8,806 bases of DNA from positions 1 through 8,806 of the forward strand of contig CAKZPJ010000513.1 of the NCBI GenBank assembly GCA_937138955.1, read 5' to 3'. Positions within the stretch are counted from its first letter, which is position 1, and each line of letters starts with the position of its first letter. The DNA is from an uncultured Flammeovirgaceae bacterium. Lineage in GTDB: Bacteria > Bacteroidota > Bacteroidia > Cytophagales > Cyclobacteriaceae. A model generated the notes under the pieces. It ran no database searches. It was not told the DNA's origin and worked only from the letters and a program-made list of their open reading frames with translations. Made by a program: the position numbers and the translations under genes. Positions 1-7,597 of this stretch are shown here, one piece after another.

Positions 1-1
1 T

Positions 2-421
2 CGTGGGGAGTGGTACCCCTCGTATTTTGATAAACCCCATGACCTAACCGTAGTAGGAAACTACCAGTTTACCCGACGAGTGCGCTTAGGCTTTAACTTC
101 ACGTTCAGTACTGGACGACCCATTACCTTACCTGAAAGTACTTACCGCATCGGGAATTTTGATATTGCTAATTATTCTGACCGTAACCAGTACCGAATCC
201 CTGCTTACCATCGGTTAGATTTGTCCCTTTCGGTTGATGGAAACCTGAAGAAAAAGAAAAAATGGGACTCAAGCTGGACGTTTGCCATCTATAATTTATA
301 TGGAAGAAATAATCCGTATTCTATATTCTTCCAGAGTACCGGCTCTGGACGGTTTTCAGCTTTTCGATTGGCTATTCTGGGGCGACCATTTCCATCCATT
401 ACCTATAATTTCAAATTTTGA
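2..421 (+). CDS. TonB-dependent receptor, C-terminal fragment (5' end outside window)
   Basis: The open frame enters from the left edge (first whole codon at base 2) and ends at TGA 419-421, giving the last 139 residues of a longer protein. The fragment is rich in alternating aromatic and polar strands, contains the phrase STGRPITLP and the run YRIPAYHRLDLSLS, and ends in YNFKF with a terminal phenylalanine. These are typical of the last beta strands of an outer-membrane TonB-dependent receptor, where the terminal Phe is the usual barrel-assembly signal. Such receptors import substrates across the outer membrane using TonB energy. The DUF4249 lipoprotein gene starts 5 bp downstream, a frequent arrangement in Bacteroidota, so the two are probably co-transcribed. 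The plug and N-terminal domains are not visible, so substrate and subclass cannot be judged. A Met codon at base 80 is internal, not the start. Confidence 0.85.
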   Translation, partial: RGEWYPSYFDKPHDLTVVGNYQFTRRVRLGFNFTFSTGRPITLPESTYRIGNFDIANYSDRNQYRIPAYHRLDLSLSVDGNLKKKKKWDSSWTFAIYNLYGRNNPYSIFFQSTGSGRFSAFRLAILGRPFPSITYNFKF

Positions 422-426
422 GCGCC

Positions 427-1542
427 ATGAAGGTAAAGGGACTTATCGTTATAATTCTATCGTTATCGCTAACTACTTGCATTGATCCTTTCGATATAGG
501 GGACGTAGTAGATGGCCAACCCAAGTTGGTAGTAGACGGTTTACTAACCGATCAACCTAAGGCCCACGAAGTACGAATTTCTTACTCATCGCCTACGCTG
601 AATACTTTTGAACGAGAAGCCGTACCGGGAGCTGAGGTTTTTATTGAAGATGAAAATGGCAATCAGGTACAGTTGATTGAAGATTTTGAGCGAGAAGGCT
701 TGTATTCAACCCCAAGTGATTTTGCCGGAACCGTTGGAGTTGCTTATACCCTACGTATCCGCACCGCAGAAAATATTAGCTACCGCTCTCTGCCAGAAGT
801 AATGCGCCCCGTGGCTGAAGTTGATAGTATTTATGGTGAGTTAGAGAGCCGACAATCCCTTTCCTCCATCGGAGTAATTCTAGATGAGTGGGGAATGCAG
901 TTCTACGTGAGTACCGGAACAGGTTTGCCTGAGTCAAACTTTTACCAGTGGAAATGGGAAGAAACCTACGAATTTGTAGCTCCCCTGACAAGACCAACCC
1001 AGCTTATCCAGCCAATTTGCTACCAGTCAGGTCGTCAGCCCAGTCAGCTTCTTATTAGTTCATCGCAAGACTTCTCTCGAGACCGCATTGAACGACAACC
1101 ACTTACTTTTGTATCTAAGCGTACTTATAAACTACAACGACGCTACAGCTTACTAGTTCAGCAGTTCTCGCTTTCTGAACGGGCCTTTAACTTTTGGAAT
1201 GATGTAGAAGAACAACGCAACATTGATGGCTCCCTATTTGACCCACCGCCCTCTCAAATTATTGGCAATATAGTCCGCGACGATGATCCTGAAGAGATTG
1301 CCCTTGGCTATTTTCAGGTATCAGCTGTAACTGAAAAGCGATTTTTCATTTCTCGAGGTGAAGTACCGGCTGACCCCGGTGGCTCCATAGGTGGCTTTGG
1401 CTCCTGTATAGAAAGTCCAGAGCCTCCTCCCGACGGAGGTAGTGGTGAATCTCCGGATGGCCCCGCTGAAGGCCCTCCTGAGTTTTGTTATAATTGCACA
1501 CTATTGCGGGGAACTACTACCGAACGACCTTCTTTCTGGTGA
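427..1542 (+). CDS. DUF4249 family outer-membrane lipoprotein
   Basis: This encodes 371 residues from ATG 427. An in-frame TTG at 418 overlaps the upstream stop and is a poorer start. The N-terminus is a lipoprotein signal: two lysines, a hydrophobic stretch and the lipobox L15-T16-T17-C18, followed by IDPF. The mature start (PKLVVDGLLTDQP, then VRISYSSP and a PGAEVFIEDENG strand) and the ending CYNCTLLRGTTTERPSFW match the DUF4249 pattern as I know it. Family function is not established; members are typically encoded beside TonB-dependent receptors, so a role as surface or periplasmic partner of the receptor is inferred. Residues about 329-352, between C327 and the C354/C357 pair, form a Pro/Gly/Glu/Asp-rich low-complexity stretch that looks like a flexible loop. 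It lies 5 bp after the receptor and 2 bp before the next gene, which suggests one operon. Confidence 0.88.
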   Translation: MKVKGLIVIILSLSLTTCIDPFDIGDVVDGQPKLVVDGLLTDQPKAHEVRISYSSPTLNTFEREAVPGAEVFIEDENGNQVQLIEDFEREGLYSTPSDFAGTVGVAYTLRIRTAENISYRSLPEVMRPVAEVDSIYGELESRQSLSSIGVILDEWGMQFYVSTGTGLPESNFYQWKWEETYEFVAPLTRPTQLIQPICYQSGRQPSQLLISSSQDFSRDRIERQPLTFVSKRTYKLQRRYSLLVQQFSLSERAFNFWNDVEEQRNIDGSLFDPPPSQIIGNIVRDDDPEEIALGYFQVSAVTEKRFFISRGEVPADPGGSIGGFGSCIESPEPPPDGGSGESPDGPAEGPPEFCYNCTLLRGTTTERPSFW

Positions 1543-1544
1543 TT

Positions 1545-3866
1545 ATGAAGAGAATATTCCTTGGCTTACTTTGGGTTGCACTAACCCAGATATCAATTTT
1601 AGGTAAGGCGCAAAGTGTAGAGACTCAACTTCAAGACTACGCAGATAACCCAATAGTTGAGCAGGTATCCATCCAAGTTTCTGAGACGATAGTTGGAGCA
1701 GGTGAAACAATCTGGTTTCAGGCCAGTATCAACCCTACTGACACTACCCAAGAGCCTAGCCGGGTGATTTATCTAGAGCTATTTAATCAGCAAAAGTTAG
1801 CGGTAGTGCAGGGTATTTACCAAGCTTCGCTCGGATTGTCTACAGGACAATTGACTTTGCCAGATAGTTTAGCCGGTGGTTGGTATCAGCTCCGAGCTTA
1901 CACCCAGTATATGTTAAACGGTCGTTCTAACCGTTTTTTTACCCAACCCATCTTGGTAGTCAATACTAATGCAACGAAACCTGCCTCGGCACCGGATGCT
2001 CAGCGTAATCAAGCGAACTTCGCGCTTCATCCGGAAGGGGGCAACTGGGTAGCTGGTGAGGAGAACAAAATAATTGCTCAATTTCATTCTTTAGAGAATT
2101 ATTCCGACACAGCTCAACTAGCAATACTTCAAGTGGCCGATTCAGCGGTAGTGGCCCGTACTGCTGTATTGCACAGATTAGAAGAACTTACGTTTACCCC
2201 CAAAGCAGATACTAGCTATTTAGCTCGATTTATCAACACTGATACTAGCTATATTCAACTTCCTCAAGCACAACCCGATAATTTTGCTCTTCAGGTCAAT
2301 ACTAAAGGAGCTAGCCTAGAAATAAATGTCACAAAACCATCGGCTGCTCCAAGAGCATTTATAGCAATCCGCTCCGGTAAGCGATTGTTACACTTCCAAC
2401 CCGTAGATCAACCTTCTTTCACAATCTCACTACCCGTTTCTCAAACCCAAGGTTTGGTTGAAATAGCAATTCTCGATAATCAAGCCACCGTGTTTGCTCA
2501 ACGGTTATTCTATACCGAAGGACTAACAAATAACTCATTAATCAGCCTATCTGAATCAACCGTATCACCCCGCGAAGAATTACAAGTTTCCCTGAACAAT
2601 AGCCCTAACTTGAACGAAGCCACACTGGCGCTGACCGTCCGCAAGATTCGTTTTTCAAGATATCCGCTTTCAGTAGCTGCGTTAGATAATGTTGGTCTAT
2701 CTGGCGTATCGTTACCTGCCGATCTTCCGGCTGAACAAGCACCTACGTGGATCAATCAGTGGTTGGTAACTCAAAACTCTGCCTGGCCTCGTTGGTCGGA
2801 GATGCTCGCTCAGAAAAACTCCTCGCAGAAATATGAGCTAGAAGATGAGATGCTACTCATCACGGGAAGCGTACAAACTTCTCAACCTATTAATGAAGAT
2901 GACCAGGTATTACTATCTATTCCCGGCGATGACCCCTACTTTGAGTACAGCGAAATTGAGGAAGATGGTAGGTTCGCTATCCCAATCTCTCGGGTATACG
3001 GCTTACAAAACTCTATTCTACAGTATAACTCCGCCACTGATGAGCTTCCACAAGACATTCGGTGGAAAATAGATAATATATTTGCCTCATCATCTCCTAG
3101 CAACTTCTCCCATCCTTACACCATATCTGATAAGGAATGGCAGCAGTTGGTAGATGATTATCAAGCGAGAAAAAGCATTCAGCAGGGGTACTACGATTTT
3201 GAAGAAGATGCTGAAGACACGGTTGCCAAGACCAGGAAACAGTTCAGATTCTACGGTGCACCCAATATGCAAATAGACCCCGAAGATTATATTGATTTAC
3301 CTTCCTTTGAAGAGATTTGCCGGGAGCTGCTCCCGGGGGTACGATTGATGAAGAAAAAGAAAGTCTATGATTTTGATATCTTCAATCCGGCATCGCGAAA
3401 ATTTTTACCCAACGAACCTATCTTGCTTCTAGATGGTGTTCCTATTCAGGACAAAGAATACATTATCAACTATCCTCCCGATCAAATTGATTTTATAGAG
3501 ACCGTAAACCGCCGAACGTACTACGGCAATGTTCGGCTCGATGGAGTGCTGGCAATTTACACGAAGCAGGAAAAAGCGTACGAAGATGCCCTCTCTGGAA
3601 AAGCGCACTTTACTACCCTACCCTACTACACGCCATCTGCCCCCTTTTCATCGCCCGATTCACTAACTAAGTCGCTACCCGATTTTAGAACACTACTTTA
3701 CTGGAAACCAAATATCACTCTTCATTCCGACAATACGCCTTCTTTCTCGTTTACTACCTCTGATGAGCTAGGCCAGTACGAGGTGGTAGTACAGGGATTA
3801 ACTAAAAAAGGAGAATCCTTTTATGAAAGCACTATTTTTGAGGTGCAACCAGCTAACCTTCCCTAA
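1545..3866 (+). CDS. Large secreted MG2-like protein with a C-terminal TonB-plug-like segment and no barrel
   Basis: This encodes 773 residues from ATG 1545, just after the DUF4249 stop. An upstream in-frame ATG at 1494 would add 17 residues and bury the signal peptide, so 1545 is preferred. Residues 1-23 form a signal peptide (MKRIFLGLLW, ending near GKAQS). Residues about 40-140 resemble a macroglobulin MG2 domain (GETIWFQA, then GGWYQLRAYTQYM). A conserved-looking LHPEGGNWVAGEEN follows at 161-174. Residues about 625-675 (ILLLDGVPIQ ... GVLAIYTK) resemble the core of a TonB receptor plug, but no barrel follows, and the last 30 or so residues look like another beta-sandwich strand pair. Proteins of this make-up are widespread and uncharacterised in Bacteroidota. 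Export to the periplasm or outer membrane is likely; a role with the upstream receptor and lipoprotein is inferred from position. Domain calls are by eye. Confidence 0.75.
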   Translation: MKRIFLGLLWVALTQISILGKAQSVETQLQDYADNPIVEQVSIQVSETIVGAGETIWFQASINPTDTTQEPSRVIYLELFNQQKLAVVQGIYQASLGLSTGQLTLPDSLAGGWYQLRAYTQYMLNGRSNRFFTQPILVVNTNATKPASAPDAQRNQANFALHPEGGNWVAGEENKIIAQFHSLENYSDTAQLAILQVADSAVVARTAVLHRLEELTFTPKADTSYLARFINTDTSYIQLPQAQPDNFALQVNTKGASLEINVTKPSAAPRAFIAIRSGKRLLHFQPVDQPSFTISLPVSQTQGLVEIAILDNQATVFAQRLFYTEGLTNNSLISLSESTVSPREELQVSLNNSPNLNEATLALTVRKIRFSRYPLSVAALDNVGLSGVSLPADLPAEQAPTWINQWLVTQNSAWPRWSEMLAQKNSSQKYELEDEMLLITGSVQTSQPINEDDQVLLSIPGDDPYFEYSEIEEDGRFAIPISRVYGLQNSILQYNSATDELPQDIRWKIDNIFASSSPSNFSHPYTISDKEWQQLVDDYQARKSIQQGYYDFEEDAEDTVAKTRKQFRFYGAPNMQIDPEDYIDLPSFEEICRELLPGVRLMKKKKVYDFDIFNPASRKFLPNEPILLLDGVPIQDKEYIINYPPDQIDFIETVNRRTYYGNVRLDGVLAIYTKQEKAYEDALSGKAHFTTLPYYTPSAPFSSPDSLTKSLPDFRTLLYWKPNITLHSDNTPSFSFTTSDELGQYEVVVQGLTKKGESFYESTIFEVQPANLP

Positions 3867-3938
3867 AAACGATTGAGCCTACCCCAAATAAGTCAATAAT
3901 TCTTAATATATTTCTGGATAATCTAGAATTACACAACC

Positions 3939-5345
3939 ATGACAACAACCGATATTTCACGTCGCTCTTTTTTAACATCAGTAAGTATGCTAGCCGCTGG
4001 ATCCATGATCACCGCACCAGCAGCTGGGTTTGGCCTTCGGGACGAAAAGCTTAAGGTAGCTTTAGTAGGAACTGGGGTGCGCGGTACTTCCTTCTGGGGC
4101 AAGCGATTGGTAGAACAATACCCTGACATTCTGGAATTCGTTGGACTAAGCGATATTAATCCAGGACGCTTGGCTTACGCGAAAAAATATATGGGTGTAG
4201 GTTGTCCGACCTTCATTGATTTTGAGGAGATGGTCACGCAAACTAAACCTGATCTAGTGATTGTAACCACCAAAGATTCTACCCACCACGAGTTTATCAT
4301 CAAAGGGTTGAAAATGGGCTGCGATGTACTGACTGAAAAGCCGCTGACAACTGATGAGCGCAAGTGTCAGGCTATTTTGGATGCTGAACGGAGTTCTAAT
4401 AAAAACCTGATCGTGGGTTTCAACTACCGATGGAGTCCCTACGCTACCAAGATTAAGGAATTGTTGATGAATAATGCCGTAGGAAAAATCACTTCAGTGG
4501 ATTTTCACTGGTATCTAAATACCTACCACGGGGCTTCGTATTTCCGCCGCTGGCACGGGTTGCGACAAGCGGGAGGAACACTATGGGTACACAAATCAAC
4601 CCATCACTTTGATCTGCTAAACTGGTGGCTCGACTCCGACCCGTCGGAAGTATTTGCTTACGGCGCACTGGAACACTACGGAATTAATGGTCCCTTCCGA
4701 GGCGATAAATGCCGTACATGTGAACATAAAGACGAGTGCAAATTCCATTGGGATATCACTAAAAGTGAACGAGATATGAATTTATACGTGAAGAACGAAG
4801 AGTACGACGGCTACATTCGCGACAACTGCTTGTTCCGCGAAGACATCAATATTTACGATAAAATGTCGGCTCAGATTAAATACGCGAACGATGTAGTTGT
4901 CAACTATTCACTCACCACGTATTCACCCTACGAAGGCTGGCGGATTGCCTTCAACGGTACGGATGGTCGCATTGAAGCCTGGCTAGATATTCCGTACTTC
5001 AAAAGTGAGAATATGAGTCAGTCTGAGTTACACGCGGCAGAGATGAACCAGAATGGCGAAGATGAAACTCAATCGGAACCACTGATTGTCCATAAAAACT
5101 GGGAAACCTTTGAGACGGTTAATGTACCGGTAGAACGAGGTGGTCACGGCGGGGGTGATAAGCGTCTGCACGATAAAATCTTTAAAAGCCCCAACGAACC
5201 CGACCCTTACGACCGCGCTGCGGGAGTACGCGACGGAGCCATGTCCATTCTCATTGGCGTAGCTGCACGAAACAGCATTGAGTCAGGCGAGCCGGTACGG
5301 ATTGGAGCGCTGACTGATTTACAGCCTCGAGCTAAACGTATATAG
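3939..5345 (+). CDS. Tat-exported Gfo/Idh/MocA family oxidoreductase-like protein
   Basis: This encodes 468 residues. A twin-arginine signal (S7-R8-R9-S10-F11-L12 and a hydrophobic stretch to about residue 30) implies folded export to the periplasm. The Rossmann dinucleotide motif is GTGVRG at 44-49, with SDIN at 71-74 closing the second strand. EKP at 133-135 supplies the family's conserved lysine, and the C-terminal half carries the family's alpha/beta fold. The segment GGTLWVHKSTHHFDLLNWW (212-230) sits where many members have a D-x-G-x-H-x-x-D motif; here the Asp is His218. An insert holds C258-x2-C261-x5-C267 and a later C297, a possible metal or Fe-S site. GGHGGGD (401-407) is a glycine-rich motif I associate with this subgroup. 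Relatives act on sugars, inositols or amino sugars, and some members are NAD-dependent glycosidases; the substrate here is unknown. A 72-bp gap separates it from the preceding gene, so it may have its own promoter, though I found no clear one. Confidence 0.85.
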   Translation: MTTTDISRRSFLTSVSMLAAGSMITAPAAGFGLRDEKLKVALVGTGVRGTSFWGKRLVEQYPDILEFVGLSDINPGRLAYAKKYMGVGCPTFIDFEEMVTQTKPDLVIVTTKDSTHHEFIIKGLKMGCDVLTEKPLTTDERKCQAILDAERSSNKNLIVGFNYRWSPYATKIKELLMNNAVGKITSVDFHWYLNTYHGASYFRRWHGLRQAGGTLWVHKSTHHFDLLNWWLDSDPSEVFAYGALEHYGINGPFRGDKCRTCEHKDECKFHWDITKSERDMNLYVKNEEYDGYIRDNCLFREDINIYDKMSAQIKYANDVVVNYSLTTYSPYEGWRIAFNGTDGRIEAWLDIPYFKSENMSQSELHAAEMNQNGEDETQSEPLIVHKNWETFETVNVPVERGGHGGGDKRLHDKIFKSPNEPDPYDRAAGVRDGAMSILIGVAARNSIESGEPVRIGALTDLQPRAKRI

Positions 5346-5379
5346 CCCGAAGCAGCAATTACTTTAATCTATTCGGCTA
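5343..5379 (+). terminator. Weak stem-loop at the end of the Gfo/Idh/MocA gene
   Basis: TAGCCCGAA (5343-5351, including the TAG stop codon) can pair with TTCGGCTA (5372-5379) as an 8-bp stem with one bulged C. The loop is about 20 nt and no run of T follows, so this is a poor intrinsic terminator. It may instead be chance pairing or a 3'-end stabiliser. Confidence 0.22.
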
Positions 5380-5405
5380 ATGAGAGGGTACTTATTCAAT
5401 GCAGT

Positions 5406-6101
5406 ATGGGCTGCGCCGAAGTAGTAACCTGTTTACCAAATCCAACTGTGAGCTTCCACCAAGTCTTTGATTTTCTTCATGATCTGAATAAAAACAACAG
5501 TAAAGTTTGGATGGACGAACATCGTGATGCCTATCGAAAAGTTCGTAGTTCCATGTTGGAGTGGATTAATAATCTGGATAAACAACTCCAAAAAATAGAT
5601 CCTGAATACGCTCCAACTCCGGCAAAAAAAGCCATTACCCGTATCAATAACAATCTGGTGTATCAGCCTAACGCAACGACTTACCGTAATTACATTGGGA
5701 CTGAGCTAAACCAAGGAAAAGGGAAGATTAGCTTCTACGTACACGTAAGTCTAAAAAGAAGCTTTATTGATGGTGGCTTCTAACGCCCTTCCGGTGAAAT
5801 ACTAAAAAGCATTCGCGATGCGATTGACTACGACGGAGAAGAGCTTAAAAAGATTACTAGCCAGCCATCGTTCGTAGATACATTTGGTGGTTTGGAAAAA
5901 GGCGATGTTCTAAAAACTGCCCCCAAAGGCTTCTCCCAAGACCATAAACATATTGACCTATTACGACTAAAAAGTTTTGCGGTGGTACACGCTGTTTCTC
6001 AAAGAGAAATTATGGCAGCTAGTTTTACTGATAAGGTGATCAACATCTATCGGGAGATGCTTCCGTTCAAGAATTATCTGGAAAAGGCAGTTAGTGTCTA
6101 A
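5406..6101 (+). pseudogene. DUF2461 family gene interrupted by an in-frame TAA
   Basis: One reading frame covers the family from end to end, broken only by TAA at 5781-5783. The first part has 125 codons: VFDFLHDLNKNNSKVWMDEH, then RINNNLVYQPN and FIDGGF. After the stop the same frame continues RPSGEILKSIRDAIDYDGEEL, then APKGFSQDHKHIDLLRLKSF and REMLPFKNYLEKAV, to the final TAA at 6099-6101. In relatives I recall, GGF is followed by an aromatic residue and RP, so a single change of a Tyr codon (TAT or TAC) to TAA explains the break. Full length would be about 231 codons, normal for this family of unknown function. The start is uncertain: ATG 5406 adds MGCAEVVTCLPNPT, while GTG 5448 gives a neater N-terminus beginning SFHQVFDFL. 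No frameshift is needed, so the lesion looks recent, unless it is a sequencing error or a read-through site. Confidence 0.8.
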
Positions 6102-6262
6102 GAGCGTGTTTGGACTTTGTTTTTAGAATTTATTATGAGGTGTTTTTTGGCCAGACGAGGCTCTTTTTGAAGGGGATAGCCTAAGCTATCGCCAGGAAAA
6201 AAGCCGAAATATGGGTAGAAAACAACCATTAGAAAGCTAAAGGATAAAGTTCAAACACGCTC
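6102..6262. mobile_element. MITE-like 161-bp element with terminal inverted repeats and TAA target duplication
   Basis: The left end GAGCGTGTTTGGACTTT (6102-6118) and the right end (6246-6262, reverse complement GAGCGTGTTTGAACTTT) match at 16 of 17 positions, and weaker complementarity continues inward through a TTTAG-containing stretch. The element is flanked by TAA at 6099-6101 and TAA at 6263-6265, a 3-bp target duplication. It has no open reading frame of useful length, so it cannot encode a transposase and would have to be moved in trans. GAG ends with a T-N-A duplication recall the IS5/IS1031 group; that assignment is a suggestion, not an identification. The left TAA is also the stop codon of the DUF2461 frame, so the insertion left that stop intact. 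It lies between two convergent genes. Confidence 0.8.
6159..6205. repeat. Central hairpin of the MITE-like element
   Basis: GATAGC (6175-6180) and GCTATC (6185-6190) are perfectly complementary around a CTAA loop. After one G-G mismatch the pairing continues with GG/CC. After a small internal loop it resumes as GGC..TTTTT (6159-6168) with AAAAAAGCC (6197-6205). The element therefore folds at its centre as well as its ends. On either strand the stem is flanked by a T run, so it could also stop transcription from both convergent neighbours. Confidence 0.65.
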
Positions 6263-6366
6263 TAAGCAAAGATGATATCCTCAAGCAGATAATAGCTAAG
6301 CTTTCACGCATAAGGTTGCTATATAGTTTTGACCGCTCTCACGTGAAGAATTGAGCAAATTAAAAT

Positions 6367-7218
6367 TTATTGATACGCCTGGCGATATTGACTAGGTGTC
6401 AGTGATTTTAGTTGCTTGAACTGCCGATTGAAATTTGCGACATTATTGTAACCACTAGCATAGCATATTTCGGCTATGCTCATATTACTCTCTCTAAGTA
6501 CTTTACTGGCGTAGCCAATTTTCACCTCCTTCACGTATTCGAAAAAGGTAAGTTGAGTCGTTTTCTTAAAGTAACGGCAAAAGGCCGCAGGAGAGAGGTG
6601 TACCAAATCAGCTACCTCCTTTAGGTTAATAGACTTAGCAAAATTGCGGTTAACAAACTCATATATTTTATTGACCCGCTGATAGTTGTTGCGATTATTC
6701 AAAGGGAGATAGGTAGTGCTGGCTAGCAGTTTCCGATTTTGATTAATGCTGACTTTCTCAAAAATTTCTAATAAGAGCAGTACCCTTCTTAGTCGACGAG
6801 CATCAACCAGACTCTTCATATTAGAAATAATTTTTTCTGGCGTATCTTCCTTAAGTAGCACACCCCGAGTTGATTGTTGAAGCAACGTATAAAACTCAGT
6901 AAATTCAGGGGTATGAAAAAAATCTTTACCCAAAAAGTTCTCAGTGAAATGCACAACAATCGCTGTAGGCTTTTTCCCGTTGTATGACTCAGCAATATGC
7001 CAGCAGTGAGGTACTTGAGGACCAACTAATACCACTTCATCGCCGTGAAATTTTTCTACGTGATCGCCAATAAATCGGGTACCCTCTGCATTCAAAATGG
7101 CTACCAATTCGTAGTCATCATGAAAATGGAGAAAAGGGTCGTGGTAGGGCATATACTTTTCCTGTACCGAAAAAGAAGTATCTGCAGGGCCAGTAAACTT
7201 TTCTGCCAATAGTTGCAC
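6367..7218 (-). CDS. AraC-family transcriptional regulator with N-terminal cupin sensor domain
   Basis: This encodes 283 residues from a GTG start at 7218. An in-frame stop lies 15 bp before this GTG, and the N-terminus MQLLAEKF resembles relatives, so the later Met at residue 23 is unlikely. The sensor half has cupin-type features: HFHDDYEL (31-38), GTRFIGDHV (46-54), and GDEVVLVGPQVPHCWH (59-74). The C-terminal half is the double helix-turn-helix DNA-binding domain, about 182-281: INLKEVADLVHLSPAAFCRYFKK for the first unit, then SIAEICYASGYNNVANFNRQFK and the closing LTPSQYR. Such proteins bind direct half-sites and usually activate catabolic or transport genes in response to a small ligand; the ligand here is unknown. 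It is divergent from the SusC-type gene at 7825, and a 42-bp repeat with paired ATAGTA cores starts 38 bp upstream. Self-regulation and control of the receptor are inferred. Confidence 0.92.
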   Translation of the reverse strand: MQLLAEKFTGPADTSFSVQEKYMPYHDPFLHFHDDYELVAILNAEGTRFIGDHVEKFHGDEVVLVGPQVPHCWHIAESYNGKKPTAIVVHFTENFLGKDFFHTPEFTEFYTLLQQSTRGVLLKEDTPEKIISNMKSLVDARRLRRVLLLLEIFEKVSINQNRKLLASTTYLPLNNRNNYQRVNKIYEFVNRNFAKSINLKEVADLVHLSPAAFCRYFKKTTQLTFFEYVKEVKIGYASKVLRESNMSIAEICYASGYNNVANFNRQFKQLKSLTPSQYRQAYQ

Positions 7219-7255
7219 GAGATAGGTAGATTAGGTTTCAGTTGTAAGCTAATAT

Positions 7256-7297
7256 ATCAAAATAGTATACATTCTAACAACTATAGTAGTAGAATAT
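7256..7297. promoter_or_regulatory. Candidate AraC-type operator, copy 1 (regulator-proximal)
   Basis: This 42-bp segment matches 7598-7639 at 37 of 42 positions without gaps. The conserved ends are ATCAAAATAGTATA and TATAGTAGTAGAATAT; the middle 12 bp hold all five differences. Two ATAGTA cores (7262-7267 and 7283-7288) are exactly 21 bp apart, two helical turns, as in direct half-site pairs of AraC-family activators. A second AGAATAT follows 9 bp after the first. It lies 38 bp upstream of the regulator's GTG, where a bound protein could occlude or help that gene's own promoter. Binding is inferred. Confidence 0.6.
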
Positions 7298-7456
7298 CCA
7301 GAATATTCCTGTCATATCCTTCAGGCTGCATTTACCAAAAGTATCTTGCTACATAAAAGATATTGTGCAATGCGCTCGTAGAATAACCGTGAACATAAGG
7401 GAAATGGATGCTGGCAACGAAACCATTATGCTAGATCTAACCCTCGATACTAATTC

Positions 7457-7468
7457 TTTAATGATGAA
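7457..7468 (+). repeat. 12-bp repeat TTTAATGATGAA, copy 1
   Basis: Identical to 7732-7743. It lies 201 bp after the start of the first 42-bp repeat, whereas the second copy lies 134 bp after the start of the second. It may be a remnant of a duplicated leader region or a coincidence in AT-rich DNA. Confidence 0.35.
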
Positions 7469-7597
7469 AAACTTCACTACTTGAAACGAAGATATAATCT
7501 TACTTGCCCCCCAACAACTGCCTAATTTTCTGCACCAGAGTGATACTCTGTTACACTATACCTACTCCGCTCAAGGTAACAAAAAACAGGGTCGTAC

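Noticed and set aside
3867..3938. Promoter or terminator in the gap before the Gfo/Idh/MocA gene
   Set aside because: TATATTTC at 3907-3914 resembles a -7 box, but no -33 box is correctly spaced and there is no stem-loop.
5892..6101. A separate short gene starting at TTG 5892
   Set aside because: It is in the same frame as the upstream DUF2461 part and matches the family's C-terminal half, so it is the tail of the interrupted gene, not an independent one.
6266..6366. Terminator of the AraC gene in the gap beyond the element
   Set aside because: Only 4-bp complementarities (GCTC/GAGC) are present, with no T run in the right place.
7255..7264. Minus-strand TATTTTGA as a promoter -7 box for the AraC gene
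   Set aside because: It is one base short of TAnnTTTG and has no TTTG-like -33 box at a normal distance, so no promoter is claimed.
7404..7484. Small plus-strand ORF of 26 codons in the divergent spacer (MDAGNETIMLDL...)
   Set aside because: Short, no recognisable domain or start signal, and its codons overlap one copy of the 12-bp repeat; it is probably chance.
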